From a virus: 36,183 nt of DNA. The stretch's first letter is position 1. Every line of letters begins with the position of its first letter. The translations under genes were made by a program, and so were the position numbers. Below the pieces are notes generated by a model. It was not told where the DNA came from. It worked only from the letters and a program-made list of their open reading frames with translations, and ran no database searches. Location of the stretch: IMG/VR virus record IMGVR_UViG_3300028590_000055, positions 1-36,183 of that record, one strand, 5' to 3'. Positions 16,886 through 24,151 of this stretch are shown here, one piece after another.

Positions 16886-17075
16886 CTTCACTCTCCTCGG
16901 GTTCCCCGCCCATCTCGGTAAGACGCGCCTCGATCGCGCGTGTGTTGTCGGCATAGCCAGCGATCCCGGCTCGCTTGTTCAGCTTGGCGCGCAGCTTTTC
17001 AGCGTCGCTCAACACCTTGGCGGAGCGATTGGTCACAGCGTCGATGCGCGCCTGAAGTTCGGGATCGAACGGCAT
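16875..17075 (-). CDS. Short helical protein behind TerL, function unknown
   Basis: The likely start is ATG 17075 (MPFDPELQARIDAVTNRSAKV), giving 66 residues of mainly charged helix (LSDAEKLRAKLNKRAGIAGYADN), ending GEPEESEDGE. No clear ribosome site precedes this ATG. Upstream in-frame starts (to 17174) would overlap the end of TerL and look non-coding in composition. A 12-bp motif repeated elsewhere lies 34 bases upstream (17110-17121) and could be a promoter element. Confidence 0.5.
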   Translation of the reverse strand: MPFDPELQARIDAVTNRSAKVLSDAEKLRAKLNKRAGIAGYADNTRAIEARLTEMGGEPEESEDGE

Positions 17076-17109
17076 TGTGCATGCCGAGTTAGCAGCCGCT
17101 AGGGGTGCT

Positions 17110-17121
17110 GAAAGTATGCGT
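17110..17121 (-). repeat. 12-bp motif ACGCATACTTTC, copy 1
   Basis: It reads ACGCATACTTTC on the minus strand, just past the TerL stop and 34 bases before the 66-residue gene. An identical copy lies at 18975-18986. A shared promoter or processing element is possible, but exact 12-mers recur by chance in a window of this size. Confidence 0.35.
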
Positions 17122-18438
17122 TCAGTAGCCTGTGCGGGCAGATCTGCCCGTGGCATAAACAGGCTCATCATCATCGGCAGGACCGTATTGCTGATCGACC
17201 AGCAGCGGCTTTGCTATCGCCATCAACCCGAACGCGTCGGCACCGTGTGACGCCCAATCATGCTCAGGTCCAAGCCCCACGTTGCGGTGCTCGTCCTTTT
17301 TCTCGTGATATGCGCCGAGCGCCTCTAGCCCTGCCTCGCAGTGCTCGGGATCGATCCAGATCGAGGGGAACAAGCGCCGTGCAGCCTCCACCCGCTGCAT
17401 TGCTGCACCCTTGCCCTGGTTCTTCACGACCTCGGCTCGAAAGCCTGCCTGCGTCACATGGTCGATGTATCGCTGCGCGCTCATGGCATCGACGCTGGCA
17501 CCGTCATGCGGAAGGATGCAGATGGCGTTGGCGTATCCATTGGTGCGCAGCCATTCGAGGTGCGTTCCAAGCGGCTGGCCGGCTGCTTCGTAGTAATCGA
17601 GGCAGTTGATGCGACCGGCCGCAAATTGCACAACCCATATGGCGGTGTGATCGCGCACCCCGATGTCCCAGAACGTCCAATATTCAAGCAAGGGATCAAC
17701 GGTCAGCGGAGTGATGCGGCGATCGGCACGCGCCTTCGCCAGTGATCCAGCGTAATAGGCGCCCTCCATGACCTGCATGTAACCGCCCTCCCAGACGTGC
17801 TGATAGCGCTCTGGGAAGGCGTGCAGATCATACTGGCGCTCCGTATCGAGCGCCGCAGGGAAGAACGGGTTCTCACTCCAGTTGGCCTCAACCACCACTG
17901 CGCCAGGAGGCGGCTCTTTGCCGCGCAACAATTCATCGACCGGATCGATCTTGCGCGCCGGGTTCCAGCTGAACCACATCTCCGCGCCAGCTGGATAGGC
18001 CTCGGACGCCGGTTTGCGCATCGTCGGCCGCAACAGCATCATAGACCGCTTAGACAGGCTCTGCGCCTCTTCCAGCCACGCTATGTCGAACCCTTCATAG
18101 GATTTAATGCTGTCGGCTGTATGATCCTGCAAGCCAACGAATACGATCGTCCCGCCACCCGGGGTCTTGATCTCGGATTGCAGGCATTCAAAGTGCGCCC
18201 CAACGCCCATTGACTGGATCTTGTCCTCGATCAGCCGTTTGGCGGACTCCTTGAGCGACTTCTGAACCTCTCGACCGCAGAGCGCTCGGGTTCCAGGATT
18301 TGCGAGGCAATTTTCGACCAGCAGCTCAGCGAAAAAATGGGATTTGCCCGAACCGCGACCGCCGTGAGCGCCCTTGTATCGAGCCGGCTTCAACAAGGGC
18401 AGGAATACGCGCGGTGTCTGGATTTGCAAAACGGTCAA
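17122..18438 (-). CDS. terL: Terminase large subunit
   Basis: This is a 438-residue protein. The start codon is TTG at 18438, which overlaps the TerS stop (TTGA); the N-terminus MTVLQIQTPRVFLPLLKPARYKGAHGG fits its family. Walker A is at 26-33 (GGRGSGKS) and Walker B at about 119-124 (IAWLEE). The nuclease domain has Asp258 (TFWDIGVRD) and Asp312 (ILPHDGAS) as probable metal ligands. It is the ATP-driven motor and headful or cos-cutting nuclease that packages DNA through the portal. The length is normal for PBSX/Terminase_3-type subunits. The rare start may limit its dose. Confidence 0.93.
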   Translation of the reverse strand: MTVLQIQTPRVFLPLLKPARYKGAHGGRGSGKSHFFAELLVENCLANPGTRALCGREVQKSLKESAKRLIEDKIQSMGVGAHFECLQSEIKTPGGGTIVFVGLQDHTADSIKSYEGFDIAWLEEAQSLSKRSMMLLRPTMRKPASEAYPAGAEMWFSWNPARKIDPVDELLRGKEPPPGAVVVEANWSENPFFPAALDTERQYDLHAFPERYQHVWEGGYMQVMEGAYYAGSLAKARADRRITPLTVDPLLEYWTFWDIGVRDHTAIWVVQFAAGRINCLDYYEAAGQPLGTHLEWLRTNGYANAICILPHDGASVDAMSAQRYIDHVTQAGFRAEVVKNQGKGAAMQRVEAARRLFPSIWIDPEHCEAGLEALGAYHEKKDEHRNVGLGPEHDWASHGADAFGLMAIAKPLLVDQQYGPADDDEPVYATGRSARTGY

Positions 18439-18704
18439 TCGACCACCCGCCGCTCAATCCGCGTGATCCGCATCTCGCCATCGACCTCGACTTGTAGCGG
18501 GAGAAGCTTGCTGGCGATCTTGTAGAACTCGGTGGGATTTTCTTCGGCCCACCCGATAAAATGTCCGTGCGCCTCGCCCGTGTCGATCTGGAGCTTGTCA
18601 TAAACAGCCTGGATAGCCGCCTTCATCGTCGCGGTGGACTTGTTCGGCACGCCCTTCTTGCGGCCCTTACCCGCATTCGGCGGCTTTTGCCGAGCAGCAA
18701 CCAT
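18435..18704 (-). CDS. terS: Terminase small subunit (putative)
   Basis: Starting at ATG 18704 (a GTG directly before it is equally possible) the product has 89 residues. The N-terminus KPPNAGKGRKKGVPNKST is a basic segment common in phage DNA-binding small terminases. Helices AAIQAVYDKLQIDTGEAHGHFIGWAEENPTEFYKIASKLLPLQ follow, then a beta-hairpin end. It should recognise the packaging site and load TerL, whose start overlaps its stop. It is short for a TerS. No good ribosome site is seen. Confidence 0.75.
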   Translation of the reverse strand: MVAARQKPPNAGKGRKKGVPNKSTATMKAAIQAVYDKLQIDTGEAHGHFIGWAEENPTEFYKIASKLLPLQVEVDGEMRITRIERRVVD

Positions 18705-18717
18705 CACTAGTTTGCTG

Positions 18718-18786
18718 TTAGCGCCGCAGCAGGATCACGACCTGCAGCACGGCGATGATAATGAGCAGTCCGGTGTTGATCGACAT
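18718..18786 (-). CDS. 22-residue single-helix membrane peptide
   Basis: The minus strand reads MSINTGLLIIIAVLQVVILLRR and then TAA. The start has GGAG about 8-9 bases upstream. It is one hydrophobic helix with two terminal arginines, so the topology should be N-out/C-in. It lies between a 46-residue gene (3-base gap) and TerS. Such tiny membrane proteins are usual in phages but rarely annotated. Function is unknown; a holin-like or regulatory role is speculation. Confidence 0.6.
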   Translation of the reverse strand: MSINTGLLIIIAVLQVVILLRR

Positions 18787-18789
18787 GAC

Positions 18790-18930
18790 TTAGCTCCCGA
18801 CCTTGATGGTGGAGCGAGGGCTGGTCGTGGTAGACAGAGCCTTGTGCAGCGGCATACCCTGCTTGATTGCAGCCTGAGTGCGCGCAGGGATGGGCTTGGT
18901 CGCTTTGCCGTCAATGGTTGCGTCGGGCAT
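18790..18930 (-). CDS. 46-residue soluble protein, function unknown
   Basis: Translated directly: MPDATIDGKATKPIPARTQA onward, ending STIKVGS. The ATG at 18930 has an excellent AAGGAGAT site nine bases upstream, which is the main evidence that it is real. It is basic and Thr/Lys/Pro-rich, with no motif. It is the first gene after a 55-base gap on this strand, so it may head the terminase transcript. Confidence 0.6.
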   Translation of the reverse strand: MPDATIDGKATKPIPARTQAAIKQGMPLHKALSTTTSPRSTIKVGS

Positions 18931-18974
18931 GGGAATATCTCCTTTGCGCCAGTGTAGCGTTAGGCCGAGGCCCC

Positions 18975-18986
18975 GAAAGTATGCGT
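18975..18986 (-). repeat. 12-bp motif ACGCATACTTTC, copy 2
   Basis: This is identical to 17110-17121 and again lies directly past a stop codon (of the winged-helix gene), 44 bases before the 46-residue gene. TTGACG overlaps its 5' side, but no convincing -10 box follows at 16-18 bases. Confidence 0.35.
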
Positions 18987-19228
18987 CAAGGCAGCCGGAT
19001 CCGGCGCACTCTCCCCGCCCCCGCCCGTCTCAGCAGTCCCGCTTTTTCAAGCGATCCGACCGTGCGCGCTACATCCGACTTGCTCCACATGCCAAGCTCG
19101 TCCCGGATCATGCTGTAGCTCGGGGCCTCTCCATCCCGTTCGAACGTGGTTTGGACGTAGCCGAGCACTTGCTGGGCGCGATAACCGAGGTGACGCGACC
19201 TTCCGGCCCGAAATGGACTGGATCCCAT
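18986..19228 (-). CDS. Winged-helix DNA-binding protein (LexA N-domain-like)
   Basis: The 80-residue product contains the LexA-type winged-helix pattern: RAQQVLGYVQTTFERDGEAPSYSMIRDELGMWSKSDVARTVGSLEKAGLLRR, then RVRRIRLP as the wing. There is no peptidase domain, so it would be a stand-alone DNA binder. It sits between replication and terminase genes, where a late-gene regulator is expected. The start at ATG 19228 directly abuts the preceding stop. A late activator role is a guess from position. Confidence 0.7.
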   Translation of the reverse strand: MGSSPFRAGRSRHLGYRAQQVLGYVQTTFERDGEAPSYSMIRDELGMWSKSDVARTVGSLEKAGLLRRAGAGRVRRIRLP

Positions 19229-19366
19229 CTATTCCCTCCCCTGCGTGCAAGTCAGACATTCGCCGACCAGTCGGGCAAGCCGGCGACCACGAACGATGCT
19301 CGATATCGCGATGATATTATCGCCTTCAGCGCATGAGAGACGGCGGTCCAGGATCAGGTCAGCCAT
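19229..19366 (-). CDS. 45-residue protein with a CxxC motif
   Basis: ATG 19366 (MADLILDRRLSCAEG) overlaps the stop of the previous small gene by eight bases; a start at 19411 in the same frame is the alternative. It ends LARLVGECLTCTQGRE, with one CxxC and one further Cys. No function is known. It directly abuts the winged-helix gene. Confidence 0.5.
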   Translation of the reverse strand: MADLILDRRLSCAEGDNIIAISSIVRGRRLARLVGECLTCTQGRE

Positions 19367-19490
19367 CGCACCAGGTCCCGATGACGAGACGCCCGGCCCA
19401 GACAGGGACATCGCGCTCGAGGCGATCGTCGGGGATGGCGGCGATGGGGTGCCACGTCGGCGCGTCTGGGATTGTGGCGAGGGCGTTCAT
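19359..19490 (-). CDS. 43-residue protein with a WxPI motif
   Basis: The product begins MNALATIPDAPTWHPIAAIP and ends RLVIGTWCDG. The start has a near-perfect GGAGG site about five bases upstream and an ATGA overlap with the preceding frame. The string WHPIAAIPDD with VPVWAG resembles short phage proteins built around W-x-P-I-x-x-x-P (DUF551-like), though here only a fragment of such a fold is present. Function is unknown. Confidence 0.55.
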   Translation of the reverse strand: MNALATIPDAPTWHPIAAIPDDRLERDVPVWAGRLVIGTWCDG

Positions 19491-19639
19491 GCCCCACCTC
19501 CCGACGCTTTCCCGGATTGTCGGGGTTCTACGGGGTTTGTTTCAACCGGCTTCCCTGAAAATACACACTGCGAAATCTCCACACATGGCTGAGAGAACCC
19601 CGTAGATACCCGTACAACCCCGTAAATGTTGCCGCTCAT
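19487..19639 (-). CDS. Possible 50-residue coupled ORF containing phased repeats
   Basis: It starts at ATG 19639 in an ATGA overlap with the AAA+ gene stop and ends at an ATGA overlap with the next gene. The product reads MSGNIYGVVRVSTGFSQP and onward. Perfect coupling on both sides favours translation, but the DNA holds five 10-bp phased repeats, so the reading frame may be secondary to a DNA-level role. Confidence 0.4.
   Translation of the reverse strand: MSGNIYGVVRVSTGFSQPCVEISQCVFSGKPVETNPVEPRQSGKASGGGA
19520..19624. repeat. Five 10-bp phased repeats, core CGGGGTT, in two opposed groups
   Basis: On the minus strand three repeats start at 19624, 19614 and 19604 (TACGGGGTTG, TACGGGTATC, TACGGGGTTC), exactly 10 bp apart. 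After a 58-bp spacer, two inverted copies lie at 19537-19529 (AACCCCGTA) and 19527-19520 (AACCCCGA), again 10 bp apart. One repeat per helical turn, directly beside the replicative ATPase gene, suggests a protein-binding array, perhaps an origin or operator. Confidence 0.75.
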
Positions 19640-21285
19640 GCTCGCACCGCCTTCCAGACCTTCTGCTTCAAATCGGAATTTTCCTCGGACATCAGCTTGA
19701 GACCGGAGACGATCCGGCCCTCGTACCGTTTGAGGTAATGCCCGAGCTTCTTGGAGTTGACGCCACCGCGGCCATCGTCCGCGACCTCGATCAGAGCCTC
19801 GCGCAGGACCGGGTTGAGCAAGCCGCCAAAAGTGTTCTGCTCCGCTGCAACTTCCTTGATCTGTGCCGTCGTCCTGGCCGAGCCCTGCACCGCGTCGTGC
19901 CACGACGTCAGCAGGTTCCCGAGCTGCGTGGTGATGGGATCCTCGGCCCTGGCCTTGTTCATAGTCTCGCAGGGGTCGGCGCGACCGAGCCAGACCAGCG
20001 CGGACCGAACCATGCGGCTCCAGTCCTCGAATGAAGCCAGCGACGGCAATTCGCCGGGATAGCCCGCCACGACATAGGCGCGGACCACGATGAGTGCGGC
20101 AGCGACATACTTGCCGCGATCGGCGAGGACCTCCTCGAACGGGTTGTGCGCGAAGTTGCGCAGTTCGGGCCGCTCCATGTCGGGGTCGAGCGAGCAGAGC
20201 ACGACGCGACGCGTCATGTCACCGACGAGCTGGATGTTGTTCCCCGTGGCGAAGCAGGTTGCCCGGCTCTCGACCTTGACGAAGACGGATTGACCCAGGG
20301 GGCGCACCGCAACGACGGGCCGCTCGATCATCTGGCAAAGGAAGTCGCCGCCCAGCGTACCGTTGACATTGTCGATCGAGATGATGGTCTGGGCCGAGAG
20401 GAGTGCAGCGACGAGGCGCTTTTCGGTTTCCTCTTCGGTCCGGCCAGCACTCAGCACCGGGGCCCGCTCGCCGCTGTTGATCGCGGATGCGAGGTCGATG
20501 ATGTAGCTCTTGCCTGAGCCGGGAACCGGCGCGGTGGTGGCATGCATCGGGGCCGTGGTTACGGCGCCACGGACAACGGGCGTGATGAGCGCGGAAAGCG
20601 CAACCGAGCGGCTGGCGTCGTCGACGAAGGGGAATTCGTTCAGCAATGCGTCGAGTTGCTCGAGCGCGGTCAGCGCGTCCTTGCGCGTCGGGCTTGCCGG
20701 CATCCGGGGCAGCGCCGGCGGTTCCAGCAGCAGCAGCTGCGTCGCCGCATCGTAGCCGCCCTTCGACAAAATGGTGCCGTCGGGGCGCAGCGTCGGGGTG
20801 GTGATGACCCCGGACAGCTTGCGCATCCGCCACTCGCCATCGCGAGACAGCACAATCGACGCGACTTCACCCGGTGGGTCGGTGCGGACATAGCCTTTCT
20901 TCCGGGCATTCCACTTGATCCAGCGCGCAGAGCGGGACAGCCGGTCGATCATCACGGGCGTCGTCACGTCGGTCAGTCTCGCAACCTTGGTCCTGCGGCC
21001 GCGCGCCGCCGGCATATCGTCGACGACCGGACGCACGAGACGCTCGCCGCGAACGAAGAACGGCGTTGACGCTGTGATCAGCGCGGATTCCGCAGCGGTG
21101 GCAAGGTTGTGCAACTCGCCAGCCTCCAGCGTGATGAGAGGCAGATCCTTGCCGCCCGCAACGGAGTTCATCTCCTCCTTGCGGAACGGCAGGACGTTGT
21201 CGCGCAGGTTCTCGGGCGGCCCCTCGTCGCGGGGGATGCTGTCGAGGTAGGCGTTGATTTCGTCGGGATCGTTCACGTCATCCAT
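19636..21285 (-). CDS. AAA+ replicative helicase / primase-type ATPase
   Basis: This is about 549 residues from ATG 21285 (a GTG two codons earlier is possible). Walker A is at 254-261 (VPGSGKSY) and Walker B at about 302-306 (ISIDN). A sensor-like ATGNN is at 346-350 and an arginine-finger candidate MTRR at 357-360. The order matches phage/plasmid D5- or SF3-like helicase domains that follow a primase region. The N-terminal 200 residues show no zinc ribbon or obvious primase catalytic triad, so priming activity is uncertain. It should unwind DNA at the phage origin. Phased repeats lie directly downstream. Confidence 0.75.
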   Translation of the reverse strand: MDDVNDPDEINAYLDSIPRDEGPPENLRDNVLPFRKEEMNSVAGGKDLPLITLEAGELHNLATAAESALITASTPFFVRGERLVRPVVDDMPAARGRRTKVARLTDVTTPVMIDRLSRSARWIKWNARKKGYVRTDPPGEVASIVLSRDGEWRMRKLSGVITTPTLRPDGTILSKGGYDAATQLLLLEPPALPRMPASPTRKDALTALEQLDALLNEFPFVDDASRSVALSALITPVVRGAVTTAPMHATTAPVPGSGKSYIIDLASAINSGERAPVLSAGRTEEETEKRLVAALLSAQTIISIDNVNGTLGGDFLCQMIERPVVAVRPLGQSVFVKVESRATCFATGNNIQLVGDMTRRVVLCSLDPDMERPELRNFAHNPFEEVLADRGKYVAAALIVVRAYVVAGYPGELPSLASFEDWSRMVRSALVWLGRADPCETMNKARAEDPITTQLGNLLTSWHDAVQGSARTTAQIKEVAAEQNTFGGLLNPVLREALIEVADDGRGGVNSKKLGHYLKRYEGRIVSGLKLMSEENSDLKQKVWKAVRA

Positions 21286-21613
21286 CTCCACGACCCGACC
21301 AATTCACCGCGCGTTCGAGATGGCGCGCCGATTCGAGCAGACTCGCCAGCGCGAACCGCGTCATGTGCAGCTTGCCAGTCGGCATCTGGGCATAGACGGC
21401 GTGCGTCGCGAGCCTCGACACCTCGGCCAAAATGCCTGCGGCTTCCGGCGAGCAGCGGCGCAGCCCAGCACTGGCCTGGTCGCGGATAACGGCGATCGCG
21501 ACCCTGCTGGCCATCTTGTATTCGCCCTCGTTGGGGCAGTGGATCGAGATCGACGCGCGGTGCGCCGCCTCAAGGCCGCTGGTATCGGGGCGAATGCGGG
21601 CTGGCGCGTTCAT
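21278..21613 (-). CDS. Replication-cluster protein of unknown function
   Basis: ATG 21613 overlaps the SF1 helicase stop (ATGA); the product has 111 residues. It starts MNAPARIRPDTSGLEAAHRA and continues with helices (EAAGILAEVSRLATHAVYAQMP, TRFALASLLESARHLERAVNW). Its end overlaps the AAA+ gene. No motif is recognised. Co-translation with two helicases suggests a replication accessory role. Confidence 0.6.
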   Translation of the reverse strand: MNAPARIRPDTSGLEAAHRASISIHCPNEGEYKMASRVAIAVIRDQASAGLRRCSPEAAGILAEVSRLATHAVYAQMPTGKLHMTRFALASLLESARHLERAVNWSGRGDG

Positions 21614-22728
21614 ACGATCACCGTCACGCGCTCGGCGGCGCGGGTCACGGCAGTGTAGAGCCAGTTTGCTCGCGCGTCGCGGAACGCGCCGCTTTCGTCG
21701 AAGACAACAACATTGTCCCACTGGCTGCCCTGCGATTTGTGGCAGGTAATCGTCCAGCCGAATGTAAACTCGTGGGACTCGCGGCGCTCGCGCCAATCGA
21801 GCTTGCGCTCCGTGCCGTTGAAGAACTCATCGCGCACCCCGAGCCACACCGGGTCGCGGTCCGGTTCGTCGATCGAGTGAGCCATGATATCGAACCGGCC
21901 GAACTTGTCCTCAACCACGCGGGCGTGCCAGAGGCCGCCGTTGAACAGCGCCTTCTCGCGGTTGTTGCGGAGGCAGATCAGCCGGTCACCGACCGCCGGG
22001 TGCCACATCGCTCTCTCACCCGCGAGATCCTTGAGCGCGCGGACGCGGCGGTTGAAGGCCGTGCGGGTCCGGTTTAGGCCGCAAAGCACTTGGTCAGCGC
22101 CGAGCACGAGCTCGCGCAGTTGAGCGGCATCGACATCATCGCGCGCCGCGACGAGGCTTTCGCCGTGAGTGCCACGCTGCAGCGGCCGACCTTCACGGAT
22201 GTCCATGCTCAACCGGATAATTGGATTGTCTCGGGCCTGGCGGTGGACCTCGGTCAGCATGACGTCGGGCGCGGAGTTGATGAAGAAGCCCTCACCCTTC
22301 ACCGGCGGGAGCTGCGCAGGGTCGCCCAGCACGAGGATCGGCACCTTGAAGCTCAGCAGGTCGCGCGCGAGTTCGTCATCCACCATCGAGACTTCGTCGA
22401 CGATCAGCAGCTTCGCGTTAGCGAGGTCACTCTCGCGATTGAGCTTGAATGACGCCTCGCCTGTCTCGTTGCAGACGTCGACCTTGTAGATCAGCGAGTG
22501 GATCGTCGATGCCTCGTCGCAGCCCTTCTTGCGGAGCTGCAGCGCCGCTTTGCCGGTGAACGTCGCATACAGGACCGTGCCACGAACCGAGGCCGCCAGT
22601 TCCTTCGCCAGCGTCGTCTTGCCCGTTCCGGCGTAGCCGAACAGGCGGAACACTGGCTTGCGGTTCCGCGACTTGATCCATGCGCGCACGTCGTCGATCG
22701 CGCGCTCCTGTTGCGGCGACCAGCTCAT
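21610..22728 (-). CDS. SF1 DNA helicase, RecD2/Dda-like
   Basis: ATG 22728 (MSWSPQQERAIDDV) gives 372 residues; longer frames upstream are rejected because of the ATGA overlap. Motif I is GYAGTGKTT at 31-39, motif II DEVSM at 111-115, motif III GDPAQLPPV at 135-143 and motif IV-like EVHRQA near 161. Motif V/VI are TCHKSQGSQWDNVVV and LYTAVTRAAERV near the C-terminus. This is a complete SF1B 5'-3' helicase of the type found in T4 Dda, likely to help replication start or recombination-linked restart. All key residues are present. Confidence 0.9.
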   Translation of the reverse strand: MSWSPQQERAIDDVRAWIKSRNRKPVFRLFGYAGTGKTTLAKELAASVRGTVLYATFTGKAALQLRKKGCDEASTIHSLIYKVDVCNETGEASFKLNRESDLANAKLLIVDEVSMVDDELARDLLSFKVPILVLGDPAQLPPVKGEGFFINSAPDVMLTEVHRQARDNPIIRLSMDIREGRPLQRGTHGESLVAARDDVDAAQLRELVLGADQVLCGLNRTRTAFNRRVRALKDLAGERAMWHPAVGDRLICLRNNREKALFNGGLWHARVVEDKFGRFDIMAHSIDEPDRDPVWLGVRDEFFNGTERKLDWRERRESHEFTFGWTITCHKSQGSQWDNVVVFDESGAFRDARANWLYTAVTRAAERVTVIV

Positions 22729-23165
22729 CGCCCACCCCCATCGACAAACGGCGCACCCAAGCCGCGCAGCCACGCAAGAAAGCTATCCTCGCGCCGGAAC
22801 ACCCCGACATGGAAGCCGCGGTCGAACAGCATGTTGAGCCGGTCGCGCTGGTTCGGGTCCGGCACATCCTTGCCGTCCTTCCACTCCACGAAGGCGACGC
22901 CGCGGTCTCCGGGTCGTGGTCGCCATGTCACGACCCAATCCAGCGCGCCGGCCTTCATGCCCTCCTTCTTGCGCTGCTGGACCTCCCAACGGGTCCGGCG
23001 CGCAGCGTTGGGGATGGCGACGATGTCCACCGCGGGGCAGATGATGCGGGCCTTGCGGAGCGCGGCGAGTTGGCGCGCACCCTCGTCGCGCGGGTCGGCG
23101 TCCCGCGGGTCGCAATGCCACGGTAAATTTTTGGCGGGCGCCTCAAGGCTGGCGAAGAAGTTCAC
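22725..23165 (-). CDS. VRR-NUC domain nuclease
   Basis: The GTG start at 23165 overlaps the previous stop (GTGA); the product has 146 residues. The VRR-NUC core is seen as GMKAGALDWVVTW (Asp), FVEWKDG (E-x-K) and PDPNQRDRLNMLFDRGFHVGV with a conserved Gln. These are PD-(D/E)xK nucleases; phage versions usually stand alone, as here, and probably resolve branched DNA. The helicase gene directly follows, a common pairing. Catalytic residues look intact. Confidence 0.85.
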   Translation of the reverse strand: MNFFASLEAPAKNLPWHCDPRDADPRDEGARQLAALRKARIICPAVDIVAIPNAARRTRWEVQQRKKEGMKAGALDWVVTWRPRPGDRGVAFVEWKDGKDVPDPNQRDRLNMLFDRGFHVGVFRREDSFLAWLRGLGAPFVDGGGR

Positions 23166-23401
23166 GCGGCCTCCCGCTTTCCGCTCGCGATATTGCGGCG
23201 ACAGTGCTCACAGGCACGAAGACGCTCACTCATCTCTGCGCGCGCGGCTCGGGCGGCGATAAACACGACCGCGGGTGGCGCATCGACTTCCTGCATGATC
23301 CGAGGCGTCGACCAACCAGCCTCGACCGCAGTCCAGACGAACTGCCAGTCATCCTGCGACAACGCGAGAAGTCGACGGTCAAGGTTGCGGTCGAAGTTCA
23401 C
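23162..23401 (-). CDS. Small protein with a C-terminal CxxC motif
   Basis: This has 79 residues from GTG 23401 (GTGA overlap). It contains LLALSQDDWQFVWTAVEAGWSTPRIMQEVDAPPAVVFIAARAAR, a probable HTH-like helical region, then a single CEHCRRN pair. It could be a transcription or replication helper. No family is assigned. Confidence 0.6.
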   Translation of the reverse strand: MNFDRNLDRRLLALSQDDWQFVWTAVEAGWSTPRIMQEVDAPPAVVFIAARAARAEMSERLRACEHCRRNIASGKREAA

Positions 23402-23628
23402 CCGCGCGCCTCCCCCGCCCGCCGCTGCCGAGCGATGGTCAGCAGGTACTCGACCTCCTTCCGCGGCACCTTGCTATGCGTGCACAACAGCTCGTCGACG
23501 GTGTACCGATCGAGCATGTGCGGCCGGCACTCGTAGAGCAGCCGGGTCAGCTGCGCCTTGTGCTGCGCGCCGGTCATTTCGGTCGAGCCGTAGCGCGCCG
23601 TGGCCTGTGGTCGCCCCCTGCCCCGCAT
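23398..23628 (-). CDS. Small basic helical protein, function unknown
   Basis: ATG 23628 makes a TGATG overlap; a GTG at 23631 is equally possible. The product has 76 residues, Arg-rich, with TGAQHKAQLTRLLYECRPHMLDRYTVDELLCTHSKVPRKEVEYLLTIARQRR. The last part resembles an HTH (TVDELLCTHSKVPRKEVEYLL). DNA binding is plausible. Confidence 0.6.
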   Translation of the reverse strand: MRGRGRPQATARYGSTEMTGAQHKAQLTRLLYECRPHMLDRYTVDELLCTHSKVPRKEVEYLLTIARQRRAGEARG

Positions 23629-23867
23629 CACGCCATTCCCAGCGCGGCGCGATAGGTTTCGAGGAGCGCATCCTGCTCGTCGAGCTGGTGCTTCTCCATC
23701 TTGCGGAGACGCACGATCGTGCGGATCGTCTTGGCGTCGAACCCGGTCGATTTCGCCTCAGAGTAGACGTCCTTGATGTCGTCGCTGATGCCGCGCTTTT
23801 CCTCTTCGAGCCGCTCGATACGTTCGATGAGCAGCCGTAGCTGTTCCGCGCTTATGCTGTCGGACAT
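23628..23867 (-). CDS. DUF2312 / GapR-like nucleoid-associated protein
   Basis: ATG 23867 has a strong AAGGAGG site four bases upstream; the frame upstream is non-coding. The 79 residues match the DUF2312/GapR pattern nearly end to end: [52 protein letters not shown], then [15 protein letters not shown]. GapR from Caulobacter clamps overtwisted DNA ahead of forks and RNA polymerase and aids type II topoisomerases. A phage copy could aid its own replication or interfere with the host protein. This family is largely alphaproteobacterial, which supports the host guess. Confidence 0.9.
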   Translation of the reverse strand: MSDSISAEQLRLLIERIERLEEEKRGISDDIKDVYSEAKSTGFDAKTIRTIVRLRKMEKHQLDEQDALLETYRAALGMA

Positions 23868-24151
23868 GGTGCCTCCTTGGCCAAGGAATTGAGGTGAGCG
23901 GAGATCGTGGCGACATGCCCGTCGATCGCGCGGGCGCGGCGTTCGAGCGCTGGCAGGACGCGACGAAGGTCGGCGGCACTGACGCCGCGATCGCCCGACA
24001 GCTTCGCACGCAGCGAGCGCTCCTCGATGTCGAGCACTTGCGCGACCGAGGGCAGGCCGAGATAGACCGACGCCCACATCAGCATGCGATGGCGCGAGAC
24101 TTTGTCATGAGGTGAGCCGTTTTCCGGCTCGTGCGTCACGTTCTGCATCAT
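23852..24151 (-). CDS. Small protein, possible HTH
   Basis: The ATG at 24151 (ATGATG) has GGGAGGT upstream and overlaps the preceding stop; the product has 99 residues. The centre ([50 protein letters not shown]) looks like a XRE-style helical DNA-binding domain without a clear turn. The last residues overlap the GapR-like start by 16 bases. Role unknown; regulatory is possible. Confidence 0.6.
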   Translation of the reverse strand: MMQNVTHEPENGSPHDKVSRHRMLMWASVYLGLPSVAQVLDIEERSLRAKLSGDRGVSAADLRRVLPALERRARAIDGHVATISAHLNSLAKEAPCPTA

